DNA of 8,295 nucleotides, taken from the NCBI GenBank assembly GCA_030731175.1, contig JANQUM010000129.1:1-8295 (forward strand), in the 5' to 3' direction. The notes beneath the pieces were generated by a model, which was given only the letters and a program-made list of their open reading frames with translations, was not told the DNA's origin and ran no database searches. Positions 1 through 6,635 of this stretch are shown here, piece after piece (the stretch's first letter is position 1; each line of letters begins with the position of its first letter). The stretch is from Spirosomataceae bacterium (GTDB lineage Bacteria; Bacteroidota; Bacteroidia; Cytophagales; Spirosomataceae). Position numbers and translations under genes: made by a program.

Positions 1-2
1 TC

Positions 3-1178
3 GTTTAGGTAGTAATTAAAATCCGGCTTAATGCTGTAATTAATGATATTAGATTTCCATTCAAAAGAATCTTGGTCGTCGGTGTTTTGGGTATCAGAAT
101 CGAGCGAATAATCGTAATTGCTGTAGAAAACGGTGGTATTCAGGAATAGTTTTTCGTTGAAAACGTGGTTCCAGCGAAAAGAAGTTGTGGCGTTTCCCCA
201 ATTGAAACCGAAGTCCGCACCAAATACATCACGTCCGAAATAACCACTGAGGTAAACGGTGTTTTTATCGTTGATTTTATAATTTGCTTTGGCGGTAAAA
301 TCGTAAAAATAAAACTGCGAATCTTTCAACGCCGGATTTTTCAGAAACGGCTTGGCGAGCACATCAATATAGGACCGCCGCAACGCGACGATGAAAGACC
401 CCTTGTCTTTTACAATAGGAGCTTCGTAAGCAAAGCGGGAAAAAATCGTGCCGATTCCACCCGTAAATTCGCCTTTTTTGGAGTTTCCTTCTTTCATTCT
501 GACATCTAAAATCGACGAAATACGCCCGCCGTATTGTGCCGGAATTCCGCCTTTTATCAACTTCACGTCTTTAACGGCATCGGGATTAAAAACTGAGAAA
601 AATCCAAATAAATGGGAGGAGTTATAGACCGGGGCTTCGTCTAATAAAATAAGGTTTTGGTCAATGCCACCACCCCGCACGTTGAAGCCAGAAGCACCTT
701 CACCCACCGAACTAACGCCCGGCAAAAACTGAATGCTGCGAATAACATCTACTTCTCCCAAAAAAGCGGGCATTTTGCGGATGGTTTTCATCTCCACTTT
801 ATTCACCGACATCTCGAGACTTTTTATGTTGTCGTCTTCTCTTTTTGACGAAACAACCACTTCCTGAAGTAATGTGCCAGACTCCTTTAGTTCGATATTA
901 ATAAGTTGATTTTCAGTGAGTTCGATGCGTTTTTTGGTGTCTTCAAAACCAATGTAGCGGTAAATTACATCGTACGTTCCGGCGGCAACGGTTATTGAGT
1001 AAAACCCGTAAACGTTTGTCTGCGTACCCGTTTTTAAATCGCTGATATAAATTGTTGCTCCTATGAGGTCTTCGCCGTTTGCGGCATCTTTCACAACGCC
1101 GCTGAGCGTGAACCTTTCTTGGGCAAATGCCGAGGAGGTGAGCGTTGACAATAATAAAATTCGTATTAGTAGATTCAT
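3..1178 (-). CDS. TonB-dependent outer-membrane receptor, N-terminal part (runs off left edge)
   Basis: The frame is open from the ATG at 1178 to the window edge, giving 392 residues with no stop. Residues 1-20 are a signal peptide (hydrophobic LLIRILLL core, ending AFAQ). Residues 23-100 match a carboxypeptidase-regulatory-like beta-sandwich (FTLSGVVKDAANGEDLIGATI, then GTYDVIYRYIGFED). Residues 104-230 are the plug domain, with LLQEVVVSSKR, a VRGGG motif at 167-171, QNLILLDEAPVYN and the plug end IPAQYGGRISSILDVRMKEG at 212-231. The remainder is early beta-barrel with aromatic-rich strands. Such receptors take up substrates across the outer membrane using TonB energy. The C-terminal barrel is missing, so the substrate cannot be named. 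It does not look like a classical SusC, and no SusD partner is visible. It is transcribed divergently from the NagB/PIG-L gene, but a link to amino sugars is only a guess. No Shine-Dalgarno sequence precedes the start. Confidence 0.93.
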   Translation of the reverse strand, partial: MNLLIRILLLSTLTSSAFAQERFTLSGVVKDAANGEDLIGATIYISDLKTGTQTNVYGFYSITVAAGTYDVIYRYIGFEDTKKRIELTENQLINIELKESGTLLQEVVVSSKREDDNIKSLEMSVNKVEMKTIRKMPAFLGEVDVIRSIQFLPGVSSVGEGASGFNVRGGGIDQNLILLDEAPVYNSSHLFGFFSVFNPDAVKDVKLIKGGIPAQYGGRISSILDVRMKEGNSKKGEFTGGIGTIFSRFAYEAPIVKDKGSFIVALRRSYIDVLAKPFLKNPALKDSQFYFYDFTAKANYKINDKNTVYLSGYFGRDVFGADFGFNWGNATTSFRWNHVFNEKLFLNTTVFYSNYDYSLDSDTQNTDDQDSFEWKSNIINYSIKPDFNYYLN

Positions 1179-1415
1179 TTCGGGTGGCTATCTATGAAAA
1201 GTGCTATCTGACAAACGCTGACTTTTTGACTAAAGTTTTTAAAATCATAAAAAGAGGACAAAAGTCTGTTTACAGATGATGAATGGTGACTTATTTTTAT
1301 GAAAGAACGATACAACGCGTTACTTATTAAATTATTTTAAAAAGTAATTTTGGATTAAGGAAAATTGTAGAATTAATTAGTACTTTCGTATAACCATTCA
1401 CAACCTACTCAAACA
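1179..1415. other. Divergent intergenic spacer
   Basis: This A/T-rich spacer of 237 bases lies between two divergent genes. It contains a short dyad TCTGT-TT-ACAGA at 1265-1276, a widely spaced inverted repeat TTACTT/AAGTAA at 1320-1325 and 1342-1347, and a promoter-like TACTTTCG at 1381-1388. A 13-codon ATG frame at 1299-1340 lies upstream of that box and is unlikely to be a gene. No convincing promoter for the TonB receptor was found on the minus strand; the nearest candidate is GACTTTTG at 1266-1259, with one mismatch and no partner box. Confidence 0.6.
1381..1388 (+). promoter_or_regulatory. Possible Bacteroidota -7 promoter box for the NagB/PIG-L gene
   Basis: TACTTTCG differs from the Bacteroidota primary-sigma -7 consensus TAnnTTTG at one position. 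It lies 27 bases before the start codon at 1416. The upstream partner is poor: TTTG at 1349-1352 is 28 bases away and TTG at 1365-1367 is 13 bases away, both outside the usual range of about 17-23. The call rests on the -7 box and its position only. Confidence 0.35.
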
Positions 1416-3335
1416 ATGCAACAAATCATCAGAGAACCTATTGCCTACGAAAAAATACCGACCCGTATTTATCAAAACTCCAAAACGGCATCGCAGGCGG
1501 TGGCCCGTGAAATAGCTGACCTCATCATCAGGAAGCAGAAAGAACAATTACCTTGCGTTTTGGGTCTTGCTACGGGGTCTTCGCCTAAATCTGTTTACGC
1601 CGAGCTTATACGATTACATAAAGAAGAAGGGCTAAGTTTTAAGAACGTAGTAACGTTTAATCTCGATGAATACTACCCTATGGAGCCAGACGCTGTGCAG
1701 AGCTACTGGCGGTTTATGCGTGAGCAATTGTTTGACCACGTCGATATTCCGGCGGAGAACTATTACGTACCAGACGGAACGCTACCGCAAGAGCAAGTTT
1801 TTGAATATTGCGAGCAATACGAACGCAAAATTGAGCAACTCGGCGGACTAGATTTTCAGCTTTTGGGAATTGGAGGCAACGGACATATCGGCTTTAATGA
1901 GCCGGGTTCATTAGCTTCCTCCCGCACCCGTTTGATGATGCTTGACCACTCTACAAGAGCGGCGGCAACGAGTGATTTTGGCGGTGAAATAACCCGCGTT
2001 CCTAAAAAAGCAATTACGCTTGGAATTTCTAAAATACTAAGTGCAAAACGAGTTGTGCTACTCGCTTGGGGAGAAAGAAAGGCCCTTGCCGTGGCGGAAG
2101 CCGTAGAAGGAACAGTAACTGAGAAAAACCCTTCCACGTACCTGCAAACGCACGCAAACAAACTTTTTGTGGTGGACGAGGCCGCCGCTTCTGAGTTAAA
2201 ACGGATGAAAACGCCGTGGTTGGTGGAAGACGTAACCTGGGATGCCCGAATGACCAAAAAAGCAGTCACGAGCTTGTCGCTTTCAATCGGAAAACCAATT
2301 CTAAAACTTACCAACGAAGATTACAACGACAACGGTTTGAGCGATCTTTTGGCGTTGCACGGAAAAGCGTACGATATAAACATTGATATATTTAACGAAT
2401 TACAGCATACTATTTCGGGCTGGCCGGGCGGAAAGCCAAATGCTGATGACACGTACCGTCCGGAAAGAAAAGATCCCGCTAAGAAGCGTTGTTTGATTTT
2501 TAGTCCGCACCCAGATGATGATATTATCTCAATGGGTGGCACTTTCCAACGTCTCGTAGATCAAGGTCATGAAGTACACGTGGGGTATCAAACTTCGGGA
2601 AATATTGCGGTTGCTGATGACGAAGCTTTGCGATTCATTGATTTTGTGGTGGATTATAATAATCATTTTGGCATCGATAGTAAAGAAGCTGTCGCCATTT
2701 TTAACGAGGCGAAGGATTTCCTGAAAAACAAGAAATCAAGTGATATTGATATTCCTGAAGTACGGCAAGTGAAAGGCATTGTAAGAAGGGGAGAAGCGAA
2801 GGCAACCTGCCGCTTCGTGGGAATCCCGATTGAAAATGCTCACTTTATGCACATGCCGTTTTACGAAACAGGAACCATTAGCAAGGATGATTTGAGTGAA
2901 GCGGATATTCAGGTGGTTATGGATGTTATTGAGAAAGTTAAGCCGCACCAAATATACGCCGCCGGAGATCTTGCCGACCCACACGGAACGCACAAAGTCT
3001 GCCTTGACGCTATTTTTGAAGCCGTAAGACGTTTACAAGACAAACCATTTATGAAAGATTGCTGGATTTGGCTTTACCGTGGTGCTTGGGCGGAATGGGA
3101 TATTCACGAAATTGAAATGGCGGTTCCGATGAGCCCAGAGCAGGTAATTCAGAAGCGTTTAGGAATATTCAAGCACCAATCTCAGAAAGATGGCGTAGTT
3201 TTTCAGGGCAGCGATTCCCGTGAATTTTGGCAACGTGCCGAAGAGCGAAACCACGGTACAGCAAAACTCTACGACCAACTCGGACTTGCTGAATATGAAG
3301 CTATGGAGGCGTTTGTGCGTTGGCACGTTTCCTAA
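1416..3335 (+). CDS. nagB: Glucosamine-6-phosphate deaminase fused to a PIG-L family deacetylase
   Basis: This 639-residue protein has two enzyme domains. Residues about 15-265 are NagB, which converts glucosamine-6-phosphate to fructose-6-phosphate and ammonia. The motifs are GLATGSSP (50-57), NLDEY (82-86, Asp84 matching the catalytic Asp72 of E. coli NagB) and GIGGNGHIGFNEPG (151-164, with His157 and Glu162 matching His143 and Glu148). Asn155 stands where E. coli has Asp141. A linker of about 90 residues leads to a PIG-L/LmbE domain (about 357-600). It carries the zinc motif HPDDD at 365-369, DPHGTHKVC at 521-529 giving His526 as a likely third ligand, and KHQSQ at 586-590. PIG-L enzymes remove N-acetyl groups from GlcNAc-type substrates, so the fusion may couple deacetylation to deamination; that coupling is inference. 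It is much longer than single-domain NagB (about 240-270 residues). No signal peptide is present, so it is cytoplasmic. An A/C-rich leader precedes the ATG. Confidence 0.93.
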   Translation: MQQIIREPIAYEKIPTRIYQNSKTASQAVAREIADLIIRKQKEQLPCVLGLATGSSPKSVYAELIRLHKEEGLSFKNVVTFNLDEYYPMEPDAVQSYWRFMREQLFDHVDIPAENYYVPDGTLPQEQVFEYCEQYERKIEQLGGLDFQLLGIGGNGHIGFNEPGSLASSRTRLMMLDHSTRAAATSDFGGEITRVPKKAITLGISKILSAKRVVLLAWGERKALAVAEAVEGTVTEKNPSTYLQTHANKLFVVDEAAASELKRMKTPWLVEDVTWDARMTKKAVTSLSLSIGKPILKLTNEDYNDNGLSDLLALHGKAYDINIDIFNELQHTISGWPGGKPNADDTYRPERKDPAKKRCLIFSPHPDDDIISMGGTFQRLVDQGHEVHVGYQTSGNIAVADDEALRFIDFVVDYNNHFGIDSKEAVAIFNEAKDFLKNKKSSDIDIPEVRQVKGIVRRGEAKATCRFVGIPIENAHFMHMPFYETGTISKDDLSEADIQVVMDVIEKVKPHQIYAAGDLADPHGTHKVCLDAIFEAVRRLQDKPFMKDCWIWLYRGAWAEWDIHEIEMAVPMSPEQVIQKRLGIFKHQSQKDGVVFQGSDSREFWQRAEERNHGTAKLYDQLGLAEYEAMEAFVRWHVS

Positions 3336-3350
3336 GAATTTTCAAAATGC

Positions 3351-3370
3351 TGCAACAATATTGCGGTTTT
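3351..3370 (+). terminator. Weak possible terminator after the NagB/PIG-L gene
   Basis: A 5-pair stem (TGCAA 3351-3355 with TTGCG 3361-3365, including one G-T pair and a 5-base loop) is followed after one base by TTTT at 3367-3370. It starts 15 bases after the stop codon. The stem is short and the T-run modest, so this is a weak call. Confidence 0.22.
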
Positions 3371-3421
3371 AGGCGTTTGTAAGTTGTATTATTCAAGTAA
3401 TTAATTTTACTTTACAAATAG

Positions 3422-3438
3422 TTGGCATGCTCTTTGTA
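3422..3438 (+). promoter_or_regulatory. Possible sigma-54-like promoter of the 54-residue peptide gene
   Basis: TTGGCATG-CTCT-TTGTA resembles the sigma-54 (RpoN) consensus YTGGCACG-N4-TTGCW. The -24 half TTGGCA is intact and the spacing is right, but the -12 GC dinucleotide reads GT. It lies 46 bases before the start codon at 3485, which would give a leader of roughly 35 bases. A primary-sigma reading is less good, because CTTTG at 3432-3436 lacks the TA of TAnnTTTG and has no clear upstream partner. No RpoN gene or activator is visible here. Confidence 0.35.
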
Positions 3439-3484
3439 TAACTAATTACGAAGAGATTCAACTACAACCAAACATCTAACCATT

Positions 3485-3649
3485 ATGAAGAAAAAAAACG
3501 TCAATTTACTCATGGTAATGCAGTGGGTGGTATTCTTGCCGCTACTTTTGCCAATCAGCATGCTCACGGGTGCCATGGAAGGCATCAAAAAAGTTTTTGA
3601 ACAAGCAAACGCTGATATTTTTGAAGAAAAAATAATCGAATCAATGTAA
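3485..3649 (+). CDS. Small putative membrane peptide, 54 residues, unknown function
   Basis: ATG to TAA encodes 54 residues. A basic start (MKKKN) is followed by one hydrophobic segment at about residues 8-28 (LLMVMQWVVFLPLLLPISML), then an amphipathic, mixed-charge tail (EGIKKVFEQANADIFEEKII). The pattern suggests a single-pass inner-membrane peptide with its tail on one face; a poor signal peptide is the alternative, but no cleavage motif is seen. I do not recognise the family. Support for a real gene is the promoter-like site 46 bases upstream, an A/C-rich leader like that of the NagB gene, and a strong terminator 74 bases downstream. Its last 9 bases overlap the 3' end of the convergent pseudouridine synthase gene. 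A Type I toxin-like peptide is one possibility but nothing here proves it. Confidence 0.55.
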   Translation: MKKKNVNLLMVMQWVVFLPLLLPISMLTGAMEGIKKVFEQANADIFEEKIIESM

Positions 3650-4366
3650 GAAATCGAGGTTTTCAGTTTTGATTTCCTCCGTTTCTAAACTTAAAAACTC
3701 TTCCCAGAAGGGTTGTTCAGGCAGAGCCGCTTTACACAAAAGCGGCTCTTTCTTTGTGGGGTGCATGAAATACACCCGCCGCGAATGCAAACAAATAGAG
3801 CCGTCGGCGTTTCCTTTCGGATAGCCATATTTTATATCTCCTCTTATTGGGCAGCCCATCGCGGCCAATTGCACCCGTATTTGGTGTGAACGCCCCGTAA
3901 TGGGCGAAACTTCAATCAAATGGTAATCGTTTATTCTGCCGATGTAGCGGTAGGTTAGTTCCGCTTTTTTTGAATCGGGTACTTCTTTATTGTAGGCGGT
4001 TACTTTATTGGTTACGCTATTTTTTACGAGCCAATGCGTTAATCTACCGTTCTTTTCGGCTGGCTTATTACGAGTAATTGCCCAATACGTTTTCTGAATC
4101 TTACGCTTTTTGAACAACTCATTCATGCGTTCTAACGCTTTTGAAGTTCGAGCAAAAATGATTAATCCGCTTACCGGGCGGTCTAACCTATGCACTGTTC
4201 CGAGGAAAACATCACCCGGTTTATCGTATTTTTCTTTGATATAATCCTTGACGTATTCCGCCAAATTTTTATCGCCGGTTTTATCCCCCTGCACCAAAAC
4301 TCCCGATTTTTTATTGACAATTATCAGGTGGTTGTCTTCGTAAATTACGTCGAATGGTCTTCTCAT
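3641..4366 (-). CDS. RluA-family RNA pseudouridine synthase
   Basis: This 241-residue enzyme isomerises uridine to pseudouridine in RNA. The catalytic motif HRLDRPVSG spans residues 59-67, with Asp62 as the catalytic aspartate. Other family motifs are YEDNHLIIVNKKSGVLV (9-25), TGRSHQIRVQLA (157-168) and the ICLHSRR strand (191-197). No S4 RNA-binding domain precedes the catalytic domain, so it is a compact form like RluA or TruC; the rRNA or tRNA target cannot be assigned from sequence. The ATG at 4366 begins right at the conserved N-terminal strand. It is the last of three same-strand genes, 82 bases after dxr, and its 3' end overlaps the convergent small peptide gene by 9 bases. A plus-strand terminator hairpin lies within its codons at 3723-3755. 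Confidence 0.93.
   Translation of the reverse strand: MRRPFDVIYEDNHLIIVNKKSGVLVQGDKTGDKNLAEYVKDYIKEKYDKPGDVFLGTVHRLDRPVSGLIIFARTSKALERMNELFKKRKIQKTYWAITRNKPAEKNGRLTHWLVKNSVTNKVTAYNKEVPDSKKAELTYRYIGRINDYHLIEVSPITGRSHQIRVQLAAMGCPIRGDIKYGYPKGNADGSICLHSRRVYFMHPTKKEPLLCKAALPEQPFWEEFLSLETEEIKTENLDFLH
3723..3755 (+). terminator. Intrinsic terminator embedded in the convergent gene
   Basis: A perfect 11-pair stem (AGAGCCGCTTT at 3723-3733 and its complement at 3739-3749, loop ACACA) is followed by TTCTTT at 3750-3755. The T-rich side is on the plus strand only, so it would end plus-strand transcripts from the small peptide gene. The same bases encode residues of about KEPLLCKAAL near the end of the pseudouridine synthase. 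Confidence 0.7.
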
Positions 4367-4383
4367 GATTTTGTGTGGATTGA

Positions 4384-4401
4384 TCCCGATAGCTATCGGG
4401 A
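4384..4401. repeat. Perfect 18-base palindrome
   Basis: TCCCGATAGCTATCGGGA reads identically on both strands with no loop. It sits in the gap between dxr and the pseudouridine synthase gene, 17 bases before the start codon of the latter. From memory, similar CCCGATAGCTATCGGG palindromes recur between genes in Bacteroidota, which would make it a dispersed repeat; this was not checked. No T-run follows on either strand, so it is not a typical terminator. Confidence 0.75.
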
Positions 4402-4402
4402 G

Positions 4403-4429
4403 AGATTTGAGAACGAGTTTCTCTAATCT
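4403..4429 (-). repeat. Hairpin of 11 pairs with one mismatch, between dxr and the pseudouridine synthase gene
   Basis: The arms at 4403-4413 (AGATTTGAGAA) and 4419-4429 (TTCTCTAATCT) pair except for one T-T mismatch, around a 5-base loop. It lies one base from the 18-base palindrome and starts 19 bases after the dxr stop codon. In the polycistronic message the two stem-loops would stand side by side in the leader of the downstream gene. They could affect mRNA processing or stability; no T-run supports termination. Confidence 0.55.
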
Positions 4430-4448
4430 GTAATATTAAAATTGACGC

Positions 4449-5600
4449 TTAACCAATAATTTCCTTGGCTTTTACTCTTGTAGCTTCGTCCGTAGAAATA
4501 TAGTCGTCGAGCGTTGGCTTTTCTACAAACGCAACATCACTCATGCAACGTTCAATTACGTCTGACATTCCTAAGAAACTAACTTCATCTTTCAGGAAAG
4601 CAGCAACGGCAATTTCGTTGGCGGCGTTTACAATACACGCCATATTTCCTCCTTTTGCCAGAGCATCAAAGGCAAAACCTAAGTTGCGGAATGTCTTGGC
4701 GTCGGGTTGTTCAAAAGTAAGCGACGGGTATTTCAAGAAATCAAAACGCTCAAAATCTGATTTTAAACGGTTCGGGAAACCTAACGCAAACTGAATTGGC
4801 AGACGCATATCTGGCAAGCCCATTTGGGCTTTCATGCTGCCGTCTTCAAACTGTACAATAGAGTGGATAATACTTTGCGGATGCACGATTACCTCAATTT
4901 GTTCAGCCGTTAAATCAAATAACCACTTGGCTTCGATCACTTCCAGCCCTTTGTTCATCAGCGATGCCGAATCAATTGTGATTTTCGCTCCCATTTCCCA
5001 ATTTGGGTGTTTGAGAGCCTGCTCTTTGGTAACGGTTTCGAGAAACTTTCTGTCTTTTCCACGAAAAGGACCACCCGAAGCAGTTAGAATAATTTTCTCT
5101 ATGGGGTTGTGAAATTCACCGACCAAGCACTGGAAAATTGCCGAGTGCTCTGAGTCAACGGGGAGAATATCAACTTTATGTTCGCGAGCAAGTTCGGTAA
5201 TGATTTCTCCGGCAACTACAAGCGTTTCTTTGTTTGCCAAAGCAATGTGCTTGCCCGCTTTTATTGCCCGAATGGTTGGCAGTAAACCCACGTAACCCAC
5301 CAATGCCGTCAAAACCATGTGAATGCTTTCGCCTTCCACCACGCCCGAAAGGGCTTTTTCTCCTGAATAAACTTTGATTCCGAGCGGATCAAGTGCCGAA
5401 AATACTTTGTCGTAAAGCGATTCGTTGGTAATTACTACGGTATTTGGTTTGAAACGGGCGGCTTGCTCAATGAGCAAATCAGCGTTGTTTTGAGCGGTTA
5501 AAACCTCAACTTCAAAAATATCCGAATTTGCGGCGATAACCTCGAGAGCCTGCGTTCCGATAGAACCCGTTGAGCCAAGAATGGCGATATGTCTTTTCAT
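4449..5600 (-). CDS. dxr: 1-deoxy-D-xylulose 5-phosphate reductoisomerase
   Basis: This 383-residue cytoplasmic enzyme makes 2-C-methyl-D-erythritol 4-phosphate, the second step of the MEP isoprenoid pathway, using NADPH and a divalent metal. The NADPH-binding GSTGSIG lies at 9-15 and ANKETL at 122-127. Metal ligands are Asp149 and Glu151 in PVDSEHSAIFQ, and Glu220 in MNKGLE, matching Asp150, Glu152 and Glu231 of E. coli. ASGGPF (174-179), HPNWEMG (198-204, flexible loop with Trp201), DSASLMNKGLE (210-220) and HPQSIIHS (240-247) complete the active site. Length is normal and nothing is missing. The ATG at 5600 is 6 bases after the fcl stop, so the two are almost certainly cotranscribed. Finding dxr next to a sugar-nucleotide gene is not a functional pairing I know. 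Confidence 0.98.
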   Translation of the reverse strand: MKRHIAILGSTGSIGTQALEVIAANSDIFEVEVLTAQNNADLLIEQAARFKPNTVVITNESLYDKVFSALDPLGIKVYSGEKALSGVVEGESIHMVLTALVGYVGLLPTIRAIKAGKHIALANKETLVVAGEIITELAREHKVDILPVDSEHSAIFQCLVGEFHNPIEKIILTASGGPFRGKDRKFLETVTKEQALKHPNWEMGAKITIDSASLMNKGLEVIEAKWLFDLTAEQIEVIVHPQSIIHSIVQFEDGSMKAQMGLPDMRLPIQFALGFPNRLKSDFERFDFLKYPSLTFEQPDAKTFRNLGFAFDALAKGGNMACIVNAANEIAVAAFLKDEVSFLGMSDVIERCMSDVAFVEKPTLDDYISTDEATRVKAKEIIG

Positions 5601-5606
5601 ATATTT

Positions 5607-6548
5607 TCAGTGCACGCGAACGTTCACTTTGTTTTTGTATTCGCCGTAAACTTGTTCAATACCTTGCTTCAAATCAATGCTGTGTTTCCAGCCCAGTGAG
5701 TGTAACTTATTGACATTCATTAATTTACGAGGTGTGCCGTCTGGCTTATCAGCGTTCCAATTTATTTTTCCTTCGTAACCAACGGTTTGCTGAATCGTTT
5801 CGGCAAGTTCTTTTATGGTTACATCCACGCCAGTTCCGATGTTTACCAAAGAAGAATCGTTGTACGTTTTCATTAAATAAACGCAAGCGTCGGCGAGGTC
5901 ATCGGCGTGCAGAAACTCCCGCATCGGCTTTCCGCTTCCCCAAAGTTCTACACTTGGGGCGTTATTTTCTTTCGCTTCGTGAAACTTCCGGATCATGGCT
6001 GGCAAAACGTGCGAGTTTTGCAAATCGTAATTATCGTTTGGCCCGTACAAATTCGTCGGCATCACAGAAATGAAATTACAGCCGTATTGAGCTTTGTAAG
6101 CCTCGCACATTTTAATTCCCGCAATTTTGGCAATGGCGTACGGCTCGTTGGTTTCTTCCAATTTACCAGTAAGTAAAGAATCTTCCGATAGGGGCTGTTC
6201 AGCAAATTTTGGATAAATGCAAGATGAGCCCAAAAACATCAACTTTTTTACGCCCGTAAGGTACGCCGAGTGAATGACGTTATTTTGTATTTGAATGTTT
6301 TCGTAGATAAAATCGGCACGGTATGTGTTATTTGCCATGATACCGCCTACTTTGGCGGCGGCCAAAAACACGTAATCGGGCTTTTCGGCGTTGAAAAAAT
6401 CAAGCACAGCTTGTTGGTTTCTTAAGTCGAGTTCGGAAGATGTTCGGGAAACGAAATTCGTGAATCCCGCATTCTTTAAATTTCGGTGAATTGCTGACCC
6501 AACCATGCCTCGATGTCCGGCGATATAGATTTTATCCGTTTGCTTCAA
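5607..6548 (-). CDS. fcl: GDP-L-fucose synthase (TTG start)
   Basis: This 313-residue short-chain dehydrogenase/reductase family enzyme epimerises and reduces GDP-4-keto-6-deoxy-mannose to GDP-L-fucose with NADPH. The Rossmann motif GHRGMVGSA is at 11-19. The catalytic set is Ser108 in GSSCIYP (107-113), Tyr137 and Lys141 in YAIAK, with Cys110 and His180 matching the epimerisation Cys109 and His179 of E. coli. PTNLYGPNDNY (164-174) and REFLHADDLAD (210-220) are typical. No ATG or GTG lies between the upstream in-frame stop and the glycine-rich motif, so TTG at 6548 is the only sensible start. It is the first gene of a three-gene minus-strand run. The partner enzyme Gmd is not in the window. 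The product likely feeds surface glycan synthesis. Confidence 0.96.
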   Translation of the reverse strand: MKQTDKIYIAGHRGMVGSAIHRNLKNAGFTNFVSRTSSELDLRNQQAVLDFFNAEKPDYVFLAAAKVGGIMANNTYRADFIYENIQIQNNVIHSAYLTGVKKLMFLGSSCIYPKFAEQPLSEDSLLTGKLEETNEPYAIAKIAGIKMCEAYKAQYGCNFISVMPTNLYGPNDNYDLQNSHVLPAMIRKFHEAKENNAPSVELWGSGKPMREFLHADDLADACVYLMKTYNDSSLVNIGTGVDVTIKELAETIQQTVGYEGKINWNADKPDGTPRKLMNVNKLHSLGWKHSIDLKQGIEQVYGEYKNKVNVRVH

Positions 6549-6583
6549 TTTCTTTGTAGGTTTACCGTTAAATTAACTAAGTG

Positions 6584-6615
6584 CAAAAGTACGACTACAA
6601 ATCAGTAATGACCAA
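6584..6615 (-). promoter_or_regulatory. Bacteroidota-type promoter of the fcl-dxr-pseudouridine synthase run
   Basis: On the minus strand TACTTTTG at 6591-6584 matches the -7 consensus TAnnTTTG exactly. TTG at 6615-6613 lies 21 bases upstream of it, which fits the -33 element spacing. The box ends 35 bases before the TTG start of fcl, giving a short leader. Confidence 0.65.
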
Positions 6616-6635
6616 TTCTAAGTTAAATAATGCAG

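Noticed and set aside
165..848. Plus-strand open frames opposite the TonB receptor (165-509 and 657-848)
   Set aside because: They lie wholly antisense to a clear receptor reading frame and their translations show no recognisable domain.
1299..1340. 13-residue open frame before the NagB/PIG-L gene, possible leader peptide
   Set aside because: It lies upstream of the only promoter-like box, so it would not be in the leader, and frames of this size are expected by chance.
1856..2993. Minus-strand open frames within the NagB/PIG-L gene
   Set aside because: They are shadows of a 639-codon gene with conserved enzyme motifs and have none of their own.
3320..3336. Second sigma-54-like -24 element (TTGGCACG) at the end of the NagB/PIG-L gene
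   Set aside because: The -12 half is absent at the required spacing and the bases are Leu/Trp-Ala-type codons. The same holds for TTGGCACG near 7245.
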